A stretch of DNA of 64,000 bases. Origin: Novosphingobium sp. 9U. GTDB taxonomy: Bacteria; Pseudomonadota; Alphaproteobacteria; Sphingomonadales; Sphingomonadaceae. The DNA is taken from assembly GCF_902506425.1 (NCBI RefSeq), contig NZ_LR732469.1:2651522-2715521 (forward strand), in the 5' to 3' direction. The notes below the pieces were generated by a model. The model did not search any database. It was not told the origin of the DNA and saw only the letters and a list, made by a program, of their open reading frames with translations. The number at the start of each line of letters is the position of its first letter. Position 1 is the stretch's first letter. Shown here in pieces: positions 18,157-27,330 of this stretch. The position numbers and the translations under genes are program-made.

Positions 18157-18216
18157 GGCCGTCACTTGAGGGGGACGGCCCTTCCCTTTCTAATCCTCTC
18201 CCCGGCGGGGAGAGGA
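18157..18216. repeat. two hairpins in the rpoA-rplQ spacer
   Basis: A 7-bp inverted repeat (GGCCGTC/GACGGCC, 18157-18180) and a 10-bp one (TCCTCTCCCC/GGGGAGAGGA, 18194-18216) occupy most of the 114-bp rpoA-rplQ spacer. Neither has a T-run. The second resembles the ends of the 49568-49736 palindromic element. They may be RNA processing or stability structures. Confidence 0.6.
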
Positions 18217-18223
18217 CGGTAAC

Positions 18224-19291
18224 TCAGCCCAGCAGTTCCTGCTCGAGCTTCTTGGCCATCTCTTCGATGTTCTCCGGCGGCCAGCCCGGGATGTCCATGC
18301 CGAGGCGCAGACCCATCGAGGACAGCACTTCCTTGATCTCGTTGAGCGACTTGCGGCCGAAGTTCGGCGTACGCAGCATCTCGGCTTCGGTCTTCTGGAC
18401 CAGGTCGCCGATGTAGATGATGTTGTCGTTCTTGAGGCAGTTGGCCGAACGCACCGACAGTTCCAGCTCGTCGACCTTCTTGAGAAGGTAACGGTTGAGC
18501 TGGTTGGTGTCGCTCTCTTCCGCTGCAGCGCCGCCGCCAGCGGCCATGCCGATCATCGGCGACTGGCCGGTCGGAGCCACGTCCTCGAAGTGGACGAACA
18601 GCGCCAGCTGGTCCTGCAGGATGCGCGCGGCGTAAGCGACCGCGTCCTCGGGGCTGACGGTGCCGTCAGTCTCGACAGTGAGGTTCAGCTTGTCGTAGTC
18701 GAGCTCCTGACCGATGCGGGCGTTGTCGACCTTGTACGAAACCTGGCGCACCGGGGAGTAGAGCGAGTCGACCGGGATGAGGCCGATCGGCGCATCGACC
18801 GGACGGTTCGACACGGCCGGCACGTAGCCCTTACCGCTGTCCGCGGTCAGCTCCATGTTCAGCGTCGCGCCTTCGTCGAGGTGGCAGATCACGAGGTTCT
18901 TGTTCATCACCTCTATGTCGCCGGTCACGGCGATGTCGCCAGCCTTCACCTCGGCGGGGCCGGTGGCGGAGAGCTGCAGGCGCTTGGGGCCTTCGCCCTG
19001 CATCTTGAGCGCGATCTGCTTGACGTTGAGGACGATGTCGGTGACGTCCTCACGCACGCCGGCGAGCGAGCTGAACTCGTGCAGGACGTTCTCGATCTTG
19101 ATCGACGTGATGGCGGCGCCCTGCAGCGAAGAGAGCAGCACGCGGCGCAGCGCGTTGCCGAGCGTCAGGCCGAAGCCGCGCTCGAGGGGCTCGGCCACGA
19201 AAGTGGCGCGCAGCTTGGGGTCAGCCCCCGGCTTGATCTCAAGGCTGTTGGGCTTCTTGAGTTCCTGCCAGTTCTTGATGTTGACTGTCAT
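18224..19291 (-). CDS. rpoA: DNA-directed RNA polymerase subunit alpha
   Basis: The 355-residue protein has the full alpha subunit layout. The N-terminal dimerisation and assembly domain ([20 protein letters not shown], then [10 protein letters not shown]) runs to about residue 235. A linker and the C-terminal domain with two helix-hairpin-helix motifs follow ([20 protein letters not shown], then [14 protein letters not shown]). The C-terminal domain contacts UP elements and activators. It lies between rpsK and rplQ in the alpha operon; rpsD is not in the cluster, as is common in alphaproteobacteria. Confidence 0.98.
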   Translation of the reverse strand: MTVNIKNWQELKKPNSLEIKPGADPKLRATFVAEPLERGFGLTLGNALRRVLLSSLQGAAITSIKIENVLHEFSSLAGVREDVTDIVLNVKQIALKMQGEGPKRLQLSATGPAEVKAGDIAVTGDIEVMNKNLVICHLDEGATLNMELTADSGKGYVPAVSNRPVDAPIGLIPVDSLYSPVRQVSYKVDNARIGQELDYDKLNLTVETDGTVSPEDAVAYAARILQDQLALFVHFEDVAPTGQSPMIGMAAGGGAAAEESDTNQLNRYLLKKVDELELSVRSANCLKNDNIIYIGDLVQKTEAEMLRTPNFGRKSLNEIKEVLSSMGLRLGMDIPGWPPENIEEMAKKLEQELLG

Positions 19292-19409
19292 GTGCTTCCC
19301 CTGGGGTAATTCAGTGCGACTTCGGCCGCGAAGCCCTGATGGGCCGCGGCCGATGCGAGGTGGAGGTCGACCGGCCTAGGAACCCGATCCACGCTCCACC
19401 CAAGTCCGG

Positions 19410-19799
19410 TCAGACGCGGCGACGCTTGGAGGGGCGAACGCCGTTGTGCGGGATCGGGGTCACGTCGCGGATCGAGGTGATGGTGAAGCCGACCGCCTGG
19501 AGGGCGCGCAGTGCGCTCTCACGGCCCGAACCCGGGCCCTTGACTTCGACTTCAAGCGTGCGGACGCCGTGCTCGGCGGCCTTCTTGCCGGCATCGTCCG
19601 CGGCCACCTGGGCGGCGTACGGCGTCGACTTGCGGCTGCCCTTGAAGCCCATCATGCCGGCCGAGGACCACGAGATCGCGTTGCCCTGGGCGTCAGTGAT
19701 GGTCACCATGGTGTTGTTGAAGCTGGCGTTGACGTGCGCAATGCCGCTGGAGATGTTCTTGCGCTCGCGGCGCTTAATGCGCTGAGGTTCGCGTGCCAT
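19410..19799 (-). CDS. rpsK: 30S ribosomal protein S11
   Basis: The 129-residue protein has the uS11 core: [20 protein letters not shown], then [19 protein letters not shown], ending in [19 protein letters not shown]11 forms part of the 30S platform at the mRNA exit site. It follows rpsM by 69 bp and precedes rpoA by 118 bp in the same operon. Confidence 0.98.
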   Translation of the reverse strand: MAREPQRIKRRERKNISSGIAHVNASFNNTMVTITDAQGNAISWSSAGMMGFKGSRKSTPYAAQVAADDAGKKAAEHGVRTLEVEVKGPGSGRESALRALQAVGFTITSIRDVTPIPHNGVRPSKRRRV

Positions 19800-19868
19800 G
19801 TGGGTTGATCCTGTCGATAAACGCTGAGGGGAAGCTGCTTGCCCCGGATTGAACCAGGGCGGCGCGGC

Positions 19869-20237
19869 TTACTTCTTCTTGCCGGCGATCGGCTTGGCCT
19901 TGCCCTTGCGGGTGCGCGCATTGGTGTGCGTGCGCTGGCCACGGACCGGCAGGCCCTTGCGGTGACGCAGGCCACGGTAGCAGGCGAGGTCCATCAGGCG
20001 CTTGATGTTCATCGCGGTCTCGCGACGAAGGTCACCCTCGACGGTGTGATCGGCATCGATCGTCTCGCGGATCTGAAGCACTTCGGCGTCCGAGAGATCC
20101 TGCACGCGGCGGGTGTGGTCGATGCCGAGCTTGTCGGCGATCTCGACGGCCTTGGTGCGACCGATACCATGGATGTAGGTCAGCGCGATGATCACGCGCT
20201 TGTTCGTGGGGAGGTTTACCCCGGCAATACGAGCCAC
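19869..20237 (-). CDS. rpsM: 30S ribosomal protein S13
   Basis: The 122-residue protein shows the uS13 sequence ([20 protein letters not shown], then [10 protein letters not shown], and the C-terminal [20 protein letters not shown]). S13 sits in the head of the 30S subunit and contacts the large subunit and tRNA. The start codon is GTG, with AGGAG 6 nt upstream. It is the first gene of the alpha operon here, with its own promoter and a long leader; secY and adk, which usually precede it, are absent. Confidence 0.98.
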   Translation of the reverse strand: MARIAGVNLPTNKRVIIALTYIHGIGRTKAVEIADKLGIDHTRRVQDLSDAEVLQIRETIDADHTVEGDLRRETAMNIKRLMDLACYRGLRHRKGLPVRGQRTHTNARTRKGKAKPIAGKKK

Positions 20238-20493
20238 TTAATTCTCCTGCTCCACAGGGGAGCGTGGCCCCCCTATCTCATCGCGTTGACGCTCTTGTGA
20301 CAGCGGGATGATCCCAACGGCAAGAGATCCGGCTGGCGAGGCATGCATGCCAAACGCCTTTGCGGACACGGCCGTTTCTGTCGAGCGAGCGGGGCGCTTA
20401 GAACGATTCGGGAGAAGTGTCAACGCCGACGCAGCACGGTCCGCGAACCCCTCGTCGCTGGAGCCGACGGGGGTGGGGGTGACGTTGATTGGC

Positions 20494-20522
20494 ATTGTAC
20501 CGCAGGTGCGGGGCACAGTCAA
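20494..20522 (-). promoter_or_regulatory. sigma-70-type promoter for the alpha operon
   Basis: On the minus strand TTGACT and TACAAT are separated by exactly 17 nt, a near-consensus housekeeping promoter. Transcription should start near 20487 and run into rpsM. Confidence 0.75.
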
Positions 20523-20583
20523 AGGTGAGGAATGGAGACAACCACCCGTATCGCTCCAATCCGACAGACCCGCTAACTCATCG

Positions 20584-20667
20584 CCCCGGACTTGATCCGG
20601 GGCCCCGCTGTTCTTCTCCGCCGTCGCCATCGCAAGCAGAAGCAGGATCCCGGGTCACGCCCGGGAT
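20584..20667. repeat. REP-like hairpin pair
   Basis: CCCCGGA-N5-TCCGGGG (20584-20602) and ATCCCGGG-N5-CCCGGGAT (20647-20667) are perfect short inverted repeats of the kind scattered through sphingomonad intergenic DNA. The second lies 25 bp past the dnaN stop and may end or stabilise its transcript. Confidence 0.7.
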
Positions 20668-20692
20668 GACAGAAGAGGCCCAGGAGGTCTCG

Positions 20693-21811
20693 TCAGACTC
20701 GCATCGGCATCAGCACGTAGAGCGCCGGGCTCTTGTCGTCCTGCCGGATCAGCGTCGGCGCGCCGGCGTCGGCCAAGTGCAGCTCGACTGTGTCGCCCTC
20801 AATCTGCCCAAGGATGTCCTTGAGGTAGTTCGCATTGAAGCCGATCTCGAAGCCTTCCGCACCATACTGCGCCGGCACTTCCTCGGCCGCGGTACCGTTG
20901 TCGGGCGAGGTGACGGAGAGTGTCACCTTGTCGTTGTCGAGCGCCATCTTCACTGCGCGCGTCTTCTCGGTGGCGATCGTCGCAACGCGGTCGACGCCTT
21001 CGAAGAACGAGCGGGGATCGACCTTTAGCAGCTTGTCGTTGCCCGTCGGGATCACGCGGCTGTAGTCGGGGAAGGTGCCGTCGATCAGCTTGCTGGTCAG
21101 GACCACGCCATGCTCGCCGCCGAGCGTGAAGCGCACTTTGCTGGCCGACAGTTCGACCAGCACGTTGGTGTCGAGCGACTCCTCGAGCAGCTTGCGCAGT
21201 TCGGCCACGCACTTACGCGGCACGATCACGTCCGGCATGCCTTGTGCGCCATCCGGGCAGGCCAGGGTGAAGCGGGCGAGCCGATGGCCGTCTGTTGCCG
21301 CAGCCTTGAGCTGGTCGTCGGCGACATGGAAGAAGATGCCGTTCAGGTAGTACCGCGTCTCTTCGGTCGAAATGGCGAAGCGGGTGCGATCGATCAGTTG
21401 GCCGAGCGTCGCCGCCGGGATCTCGAAGCTGGTCGGCAGCTCGCCTTCGGCGATCATCGGGAAATCGTCGCGCGGCAGCGTCGGCAGCTGGAAGCGGCTG
21501 CGCCCCGCCTTCACGACCATGCGGTTGTCCGCGGCATCCAGGCTGACCTGGCTGCCGTCCGGCAGTTTGCGCGCGATGTCGAACAGCAAGTGCGCCGAGA
21601 CGGTGATAGCGCCGGGCTGCTCCACGGCGATGGCACCGATCGTCTCCACCACCTGCAAGTCGAGGTCGGTCGCCATGATCTTGAGCGCCCCACCCGAGGC
21701 GGCCTCGATAAGCACGTTCGAAAGGATGGGAATCGTGTTGCGCCGCTCCACCACGGACTGGACGTGGGACAAGCAACGCAGCAGCGTGGAACGTTCGATG
21801 GTGGCCTTCAT
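20693..21811 (-). CDS. dnaN: DNA polymerase III subunit beta (sliding clamp)
   Basis: The 372-residue protein has the three-domain clamp length and conserved segments: an N-terminal MKATIERSTLLRCLSHVQSV followed by VERRNTIPILSN, then FLPLPTLP-like FQLPTLPRDDFP, and a C-terminal FNANYLKDIL...VLMPMRV. The C-terminal MPMRV is typical of the cleft that binds clamp-binding motifs. It tethers DNA polymerase III to DNA. The gene is not next to dnaA or recF in this window; its neighbours are fabG upstream and the alpha operon downstream. Confidence 0.97.
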   Translation of the reverse strand: MKATIERSTLLRCLSHVQSVVERRNTIPILSNVLIEAASGGALKIMATDLDLQVVETIGAIAVEQPGAITVSAHLLFDIARKLPDGSQVSLDAADNRMVVKAGRSRFQLPTLPRDDFPMIAEGELPTSFEIPAATLGQLIDRTRFAISTEETRYYLNGIFFHVADDQLKAAATDGHRLARFTLACPDGAQGMPDVIVPRKCVAELRKLLEESLDTNVLVELSASKVRFTLGGEHGVVLTSKLIDGTFPDYSRVIPTGNDKLLKVDPRSFFEGVDRVATIATEKTRAVKMALDNDKVTLSVTSPDNGTAAEEVPAQYGAEGFEIGFNANYLKDILGQIEGDTVELHLADAGAPTLIRQDDKSPALYVLMPMRV

Positions 21812-21949
21812 GATCGCCTCATGTCCCCCGGGTCACGGCCGGCAGTTCGTGCAAGTGAATAAGGACCACCCTCTCTAGCGACGAGTCTTGGGGCAGCAAG
21901 CGGGAACAGCCCGGAACCGCGGGTATCTGGGGATAAGGGCGGGGATTGT

Positions 21950-21983
21950 CCCGCTTCAGATCATCGCCCGCCTCAGATCATCG
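21950..21983. repeat. 17-bp tandem duplication at the 3' end of fabG
   Basis: CCCGCYTCAGATCATCG occurs twice in direct tandem (21950-21966 and 21967-21983), differing at one base. The right copy contains the last codons and stop of fabG; the left copy repeats them past the stop. Confidence 0.85.
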
Positions 21984-22737
21984 CCATGCCGCCGTTGACG
22001 TGGATCGTCTGCCCGGTGACGTAGCCCGCGTCCTTGCTGGCGAGGAACACGCAGGCGGCGGCGATGTCTGCGCCCTCGCCCATGCGGCCCATCGGGATCT
22101 TGGCGTTGAGTGCGTCCTTCTGGGCGTCGGGCAGCACCTCGGTCATGGCGGTTCTGATGAAGCCGGGGGCGACGCAGTTCACCGTCACGTTGCGGCTGGC
22201 GAGTTCCTGCGCCAGGCTCTTGGACATCGCGGTGAGCCCGCCCTTGCTGGCGCAGTAGTTCATCTGACCGGGGTTGCCGGTTGTGCCCACGATCGAGGTG
22301 ACCGTGATGATGCGGCCGAACCTGGCCTTCATCATCGGCTTGGTCACAGCGCGCATCAGGCGGAACGCGGACTCCAGGTTGACCCGGATGACGGCATCCC
22401 ACTCGTCATCCTTCATCCGCATGGCGAGGTTGTCGCGGGTGATGCCGGCGTTGTTGATCAGGATGTCGATCTTGCCGAGCGAGTCCATGGCGGCCGGCAC
22501 GAGCTTCTCGACTTGCTCGGCGCTCGACAAGTCGCAAGCGATGGCGACATGGTCGACGTCCTGCAGGTGCTGGGGCGAATGCTCGTCCAACTCGTCTCGG
22601 AACGCGCGCAGCTTGGTCTGGTTCGAGCCCGAGATCGCCAGCCGAGCGCCCTGCGCCGCCAGCCCGCGCGCAATCGCCGAACCGATGCCGCCCGAAGCGC
22701 CGGTGACGAGGGCGGTCATTCCGTGAAGGTCGAACAT
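21973..22737 (-). CDS. fabG: 3-oxoacyl-[acyl-carrier-protein] reductase
   Basis: The start at 22737 follows GGAGAG and gives 254 residues. The protein is a classical short-chain dehydrogenase: TGASGGIG for NADPH binding, LINNAGITRDNL, the catalytic Ser in TSIVGTTGNPGQMNY, Tyr and Lys in YCASKGG, and CVAPGFIRTAMT. These match FabG closely, which reduces beta-ketoacyl-ACP in fatty acid elongation. It is 55 bp downstream of fabD, consistent with a fab operon, but acpP and fabF do not follow. Confidence 0.95.
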   Translation of the reverse strand: MFDLHGMTALVTGASGGIGSAIARGLAAQGARLAISGSNQTKLRAFRDELDEHSPQHLQDVDHVAIACDLSSAEQVEKLVPAAMDSLGKIDILINNAGITRDNLAMRMKDDEWDAVIRVNLESAFRLMRAVTKPMMKARFGRIITVTSIVGTTGNPGQMNYCASKGGLTAMSKSLAQELASRNVTVNCVAPGFIRTAMTEVLPDAQKDALNAKIPMGRMGEGADIAAACVFLASKDAGYVTGQTIHVNGGMAMI

Positions 22738-22792
22738 TCTACTCTCCGTCATCCATTATCAGCGTGGAGCTGCTCGCTTTGAGCTTAGCGGA

Positions 22793-23728
22793 TCAAAGCG
22801 CCTTCGCCAGCGCCTCGATCTCGTCCATGGTCGAGACGGAGGTCACCTCTACGTCCCCGGCCGAACGCTTGATCATCGGGCCGACGACCTTGCCGCCGAT
22901 CTCGACGAAGTGTTCCACGCCTGCCTCGTGCATGGCGATGGCGCTTTCGCGCCAGCGGACGCGGCCGGTGACTTGCTCCACCAGCAATCGCTTCACTTCC
23001 TCGGGATCAGCCGTCATCGCTGCAGTGACGTTCGCGAAGAGCGGCAGGCGCAGCGTGCCCGGGGCTGTTGCGTCGAGTGCCTCGGCCATGGCATCGGCCG
23101 CGGGTGCCATCAGCGCGCAATGGAAGGGCGCGGAGACGGGCAGCGCGATGCCCCGCTTGATGCCGTGCTCCTTAACCAAAGCGATTGCGCGCTCGACCGC
23201 CTCGCGGTGGCCCGAGAGCACGACCTGGCCCGGATCGTTGTCGTTGGCGACGGAGCAGACCTGGCCTTGCGCCGCGGCTTCGGCCAGCGCCGTCGCCTTC
23301 TCGATGTCGGCGCCCAGCAAGGCCGCCATTGCGCCCTGCCCCACCGGAACCGCGGCCTGCATCGACCGGCCGCGTAGCTTCAGCAGGCGCGCGGTGTCGG
23401 CCAGGCTGAAGGCACCGACGGCACACAGCGCAGTGTACTCGCCGAGCGAGTGGCCGGCCACGAAATCGCACTTGCTCGCGATCGAGATGCCGCCTTCCTT
23501 CTCCAGCACGCGCAGCACGGCGATGGCATTGGCCATGATCGCAGGCTGGGCGTTCTCGGTGAGAGTCAGCTGGTCCTCCGGGCCCTCGCGCATGATGGTC
23601 GAGAGCTTCTGGCCGAGCACGTCGTCGACCTCTTCGAACACCTCGCGCGCTACCGCGCTGGCTGCGGCGAGATCCGCGCCCATGCCGATCTTCTGACTGC
23701 CTTGTCCGGGGAACACAAATGCACGCAT
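22793..23728 (-). CDS. fabD: Malonyl CoA-acyl carrier protein transacylase
   Basis: The start MRAFVFPGQGSQKIGMG at 23728 gives 311 residues, the usual FabD length; the frame extends further upstream but that part is not protein-like. The active-site Ser is in AGHSLGEYTAL (about residue 92) and the catalytic His is in the PVSAPFHCALM segment. FabD transfers malonyl from CoA to ACP. It is the first gene of the fabD-fabG pair. Confidence 0.96.
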   Translation of the reverse strand: MRAFVFPGQGSQKIGMGADLAAASAVAREVFEEVDDVLGQKLSTIMREGPEDQLTLTENAQPAIMANAIAVLRVLEKEGGISIASKCDFVAGHSLGEYTALCAVGAFSLADTARLLKLRGRSMQAAVPVGQGAMAALLGADIEKATALAEAAAQGQVCSVANDNDPGQVVLSGHREAVERAIALVKEHGIKRGIALPVSAPFHCALMAPAADAMAEALDATAPGTLRLPLFANVTAAMTADPEEVKRLLVEQVTGRVRWRESAIAMHEAGVEHFVEIGGKVVGPMIKRSAGDVEVTSVSTMDEIEALAKAL

Positions 23729-23798
23729 GGCTACCACTTTCGGTGTGCGGCGGCTCTTCTGGCCAACCTGTGACGATTCGATGACGTGGCGCGGCGGA

Positions 23799-24626
23799 CT
23801 ATTGTGGTTGCGGGGCTGCGGCAAGCCCGAATGGCACGATCTTGTTGGCGGCATCGTGGCCGATGTCTGCACTGCCGAGGTAGGCGATGGCGTGCCGCTC
23901 GCACCAGTGACGGGCGATCTGCTCGGCTGTGGCGCCGAATTCGCGGTCGTTCTGCGGCACGTCGCTGACCCGGCCGAGGCGCAGGCCGGCAACGCCGCCT
24001 AGGTGCGCGGTGAGGTGGAAGAACAGGCGGTCGATGGCGTAAAGGTGCTCTGACACTTCCTCGACCATGACGACGTGACCGGCCAGGCCCGGCATCAGCG
24101 GCGTGCCGCAGAGCATCGCCAGCGTCATCAAGTTGAACGCCACTGTCGGCCGATCGCCCACCGACGGTTCGATGCCGGAGCGATCGCCGTTGAGGAACCG
24201 AAGGGCGCGCCGAGCGGCCTCGTCCCCGCCCTCGCGGCGCATGCAGGCGAGCATCGGCGCGTGAACCGGATGACCGATCCGCTCGCGATAGAGCGCACCG
24301 AGCAAGTAGCCGGCGTCGGAGTAGCCGAGCCAGGTCTTGTTGCGGGCATTGCGATCGAAGCGGCGCACTGCGTCCTCAGCGATGCGACACGCGCCATAGC
24401 CGCCGCGGGCGAACCATACCGCGTCGAACGTGGGGTCGTTCGCGCACTCGACCAGGGCATCCAGCCGCTGCGCGTCGCTCCCGGCGAAGTGACCGTCGAC
24501 GGCAAAGCTTTGTGGGTGGATGTGGAGTTCGACATTCGGGAACTCGGCGGCGGCGAGAGCATGCACGCGATCTGCGTCCTCAGGCAGGATCGGTGCGGAT
24601 GGGGCGCAAACGGCGATGCGGATCAT
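23799..24626 (-). CDS. LD-carboxypeptidase (peptidase S66)
   Basis: The 275-residue protein starts MIRIAVCAPSAPI and has the two-domain S66 layout. WFARGGYGACRIAE precedes the nucleophile Ser in LGYSDAGYLLGA, and the later Glu and His lie in MVEEVSEHLYAIDR and SADIGHDAANK. S66 enzymes remove the terminal D-Ala from muropeptide tetrapeptides in peptidoglycan recycling (LdcA), or cleave microcin C (MccF). No signal peptide is present. It is divergent from a MurC/Mpl-like ligase, which supports a recycling role. Confidence 0.88.
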   Translation of the reverse strand: MIRIAVCAPSAPILPEDADRVHALAAAEFPNVELHIHPQSFAVDGHFAGSDAQRLDALVECANDPTFDAVWFARGGYGACRIAEDAVRRFDRNARNKTWLGYSDAGYLLGALYRERIGHPVHAPMLACMRREGGDEAARRALRFLNGDRSGIEPSVGDRPTVAFNLMTLAMLCGTPLMPGLAGHVVMVEEVSEHLYAIDRLFFHLTAHLGGVAGLRLGRVSDVPQNDREFGATAEQIARHWCERHAIAYLGSADIGHDAANKIVPFGLAAAPQPQ

Positions 24627-24801
24627 GTGCGGGACCAAAGCACCGGACGGGCGTGAATGCCAGTCCAGGCAACACGGTCCTCAACATGTCAGGTGAGTGC
24701 TATCCCTTCTCGTAGCCCCCGATCGCAATTGCGGTTGTCGTAACACAAGTGACAGTCCGCCGGACTGGCCTGCCGGCGCCTGCTGCGTTATCCGCTGCCA
24801 C

Positions 24802-26223
24802 ATGACCGCTCCCACCACTGACCTCACCGCCCATCCCTGGTTCTTCTGCGGCATCGGCGGCTCGGGCATGCTGCCGCTCGCGCTGATCCTCAAGGGTCTG
24901 GGCGCATCAGTCGCGGGCTCGGACCGTAGCCGCGACCAGGGACGCAGCACGGCCAAGTTCGCCTGGCTGGAGAGCGAAGGCTTCCAGCTGTTCCCGCAGG
25001 ACGGCAGCGGCGTCATCTCGGCCGACCAGGTGCTGGTCGCCTCGGCCGCGGTCGAGGACACGGTGCCAGAAGTCGTGCGGGCGCGAGAACTCGGTTGCGA
25101 GCGGATGAGCCGCGCGCAGCTGCTCGCCGCCCTGTTCAACGCCTCCCCGCGCGGGATCGCAGTGGGGGGCACCAGCGGCAAGTCGACGGTCACCGGCATG
25201 ATCGGCTGGATCCTCACCGCGTGCCGTCGCGATCCGACCATCATGAACGGCGCCGTGATGAAGAACTTCCGCGCACCCGACGCGCCCTTCGCCAGCGCGC
25301 GTGTCGGCCAAGGCGGCGTGTTCGTCTCTGAGGTGGACGAGAGCGATGGATCGATCGCGCTCTATCGGCCCGAGGTGGCGGTGCTCGGCAACGTCAGCCT
25401 CGACCACAAGAGCCTGGAGGAACTGCGCGCCCTCTTCGGCGCCTTCCTGGCGGCCTCACAAGTAGGTGTGGTGAACCTCGACGATGCGGAAAGCGCCGAG
25501 CTGGCGTCGCGGGCGAACCAGCTGCTCAGCTTCGGCCTGGAGAGCCAGGACGCTGCCATCGGCGTGGAGCCCGGCAGCGTGGTGCAATGGGCGGACGTCA
25601 TCGAAGCGCGCATTGTCGACCGTCGCAGCGGCGAGGCACATGCGCTGGTGCTGCAGCAGCCCGGCCGCCACAATCTCTACAATGCCCTCGCCGCGCTGGC
25701 GGGCTGTGTCGCACTCGGCGTGCCGCTGGCCGAAGCGGTCGCCGCGCTCGGCAGCTTCGAGGGCCTGGCGCGGCGGTTCGACGTGATCGGCACCAGCCCA
25801 TCGGGCGTGACGGTCATCGACGACTTCGGGCACAACCCCGACAAGGTGTCGGCCACGCTGGCGACGCTCAAGGCGCACCCGGGCCGCGTCGTCGCGTTCT
25901 TCCAGCCACATGGGTACGGCCCCTTGCGGCAAATGGGTGCCGAGCTTGCCGAGGTCTTCGCGAGGTTGCTGGGCGGCGATGACGTGGTGCTGCTGTGCGA
26001 TCCGGTCTACTTCGGCGGCACCGTCGACCGCAGCGAAGGCAGCGAGCGGATCGTCGAGCTGATCCGTGCCGCCGGCGCCCAAGCAGAGTATGTGCCGACC
26101 CGTGAAGAATGTGGCGAGCGGATCGTCGAACTCGCTCAGCCAGGCGACCGCGTGGTGATCATGGGTGCGCGGGACGATACCTTGACCACCTTCGCGCAGG
26201 ATCTGCTGTCGAGGTTACGCTAA
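24802..26223 (+). CDS. Mur ligase family protein (MurC/Mpl-like, probable muropeptide ligase)
   Basis: The start MTAPTTDLTAHPW at 24802 gives 473 residues with the three Mur domains: an N-terminal UDP-binding domain with FFCGIGGSGMLPLA, a P-loop GGTSGKSTVTGM (about residue 121), and a C-terminal domain with DDFGHNPDKVSATL. The layout matches MurC and Mpl, the ligase that attaches recycled tripeptide to UDP-MurNAc. Two usually conserved positions differ: Ser replaces His in GTHGKT, and Asn replaces the second His of GHHP. It is therefore a divergent paralogue rather than the housekeeping MurC. Proximity to an LD-carboxypeptidase suggests Mpl-like recycling. The RBS is weak. Confidence 0.78.
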   Translation: MTAPTTDLTAHPWFFCGIGGSGMLPLALILKGLGASVAGSDRSRDQGRSTAKFAWLESEGFQLFPQDGSGVISADQVLVASAAVEDTVPEVVRARELGCERMSRAQLLAALFNASPRGIAVGGTSGKSTVTGMIGWILTACRRDPTIMNGAVMKNFRAPDAPFASARVGQGGVFVSEVDESDGSIALYRPEVAVLGNVSLDHKSLEELRALFGAFLAASQVGVVNLDDAESAELASRANQLLSFGLESQDAAIGVEPGSVVQWADVIEARIVDRRSGEAHALVLQQPGRHNLYNALAALAGCVALGVPLAEAVAALGSFEGLARRFDVIGTSPSGVTVIDDFGHNPDKVSATLATLKAHPGRVVAFFQPHGYGPLRQMGAELAEVFARLLGGDDVVLLCDPVYFGGTVDRSEGSERIVELIRAAGAQAEYVPTREECGERIVELAQPGDRVVIMGARDDTLTTFAQDLLSRLR

Positions 26224-26230
26224 GGGCGGC

Positions 26231-27178
26231 TCAATGCGGCGCCTTGCCCCTGGTCTTCGCCACCAGATGCACCGCGAATGCGATCACTCCGCCCAGCACC
26301 AGCCCGACAATCGCGGAAAGCACCGCATACGTCAGCCAACCCAGCACGCCACCCAACGCGCCGGTCGCTTGCGCCACGCCGTGCTGCGCACCGTGCGCGA
26401 AGTGCGCCAGCGCTCCGAAGCCGAGTTCCTCCGTGCCATGCAGGATGATCCCGCCGCCGACCCACAGCATCGCCACCGTGCCAACGCTCGCCAGCACGGT
26501 CAGCAGGATCGGCATCGCACGAAGGAGCGCCTTGCCGGTGCTCTGCGCAGACGCGCTGTCCTTCTTGGCCAGATGCAGGCCGATGTCGTCCATCTTCACG
26601 ATCAGCGCGACGGCGCCATAGACCATGATCGTGATCACCACGCCGACCAACGCCAGGATCACCGCGCGCCCGATGAAGGTCTGGTCCGCCACTTCTGCGA
26701 GCGCGATGGCCATGATCTCGGCCGAGAGGATCAGGTCGGTGCGCACCGCGCCCGAAACACGCGCCTTTTCGAACGCGGCGACGTCGGTCGGCTGATCCTC
26801 CAACGTCTCGCCGTGCTTGGCGCCGCCCAGCTTCTCCACCACCTTCTCGGCGCCCTCGAACGAAAGGTACGCGCCGCCCAGCATCAGCAGCGGTGTGATC
26901 GCCCAGGGCAGGAACTGGCTGAGCAGCAGCGCCACGGGCAGCAGGATGACCAGCTTGTTGAACAGCGAGCCCTTGGCGATCGCCCAGATCACCGGCAGTT
27001 CGCGATCGGGCGTGAAGTCCGTCACGTAGGACGGCGTCACCGCCGCATCGTCGATCACCACGCCGGCGGCCTTGCTGCCCGCCTTGGCGATCCCGGCCGC
27101 GACATCGTCTACCGAGGCGGCCGCGGCGCGGGCGATGACGGCGACATCGTCGAGCAAGGCGACGAGACCAGATGGCAT
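26231..27178 (-). CDS. DUF808 family membrane protein (YedI-like)
   Basis: The 315-residue protein begins MPSGLVALLDDVAVIARAAA, the conserved DUF808 start, with GGAG upstream. A soluble stretch with VDDVAAGIAKAGSKAAGVVI is followed by about seven membrane segments, and the conserved GGAYLSFEGAEKV is present. The function is unknown; it is an inner-membrane protein. The gene converges on the Mur ligase gene, whose stop is 7 bp away. Confidence 0.88.
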   Translation of the reverse strand: MPSGLVALLDDVAVIARAAAASVDDVAAGIAKAGSKAAGVVIDDAAVTPSYVTDFTPDRELPVIWAIAKGSLFNKLVILLPVALLLSQFLPWAITPLLMLGGAYLSFEGAEKVVEKLGGAKHGETLEDQPTDVAAFEKARVSGAVRTDLILSAEIMAIALAEVADQTFIGRAVILALVGVVITIMVYGAVALIVKMDDIGLHLAKKDSASAQSTGKALLRAMPILLTVLASVGTVAMLWVGGGIILHGTEELGFGALAHFAHGAQHGVAQATGALGGVLGWLTYAVLSAIVGLVLGGVIAFAVHLVAKTRGKAPH

Positions 27179-27330
27179 GGCGGTAAGCTCCCCTGTTGCA
27201 ACCGCGCCCGCTCTGGCCGATTCCAGGGCGCAATGCGAGAACGAAGGCGGAAATGCGTGCAGGCCGACGCGGTTGCATCCTTGGACCGGGCGGCGCGTTA
27301 CAAAACAATGCGCGCGATCGAGGCGGGACG

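Larger units (their letters stand above)
20238..20692. other. gene-free region: rpsM leader and repeats
   Basis: No coding sequence is supported in these 455 bp. A strong promoter at 20494-20522 points toward rpsM and predicts a 5' untranslated leader of about 250 nt (20238 to about 20487). A second, weaker TTGACA-N17-TAAGCG on the same strand lies at 20395-20423. The part next to dnaN (20584-20667) holds two perfect hairpins. In enterobacteria S4 represses the alpha operon through the rpsM leader, so a regulatory RNA is possible here, but no known S4 pseudoknot was recognised. Confidence 0.6.
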
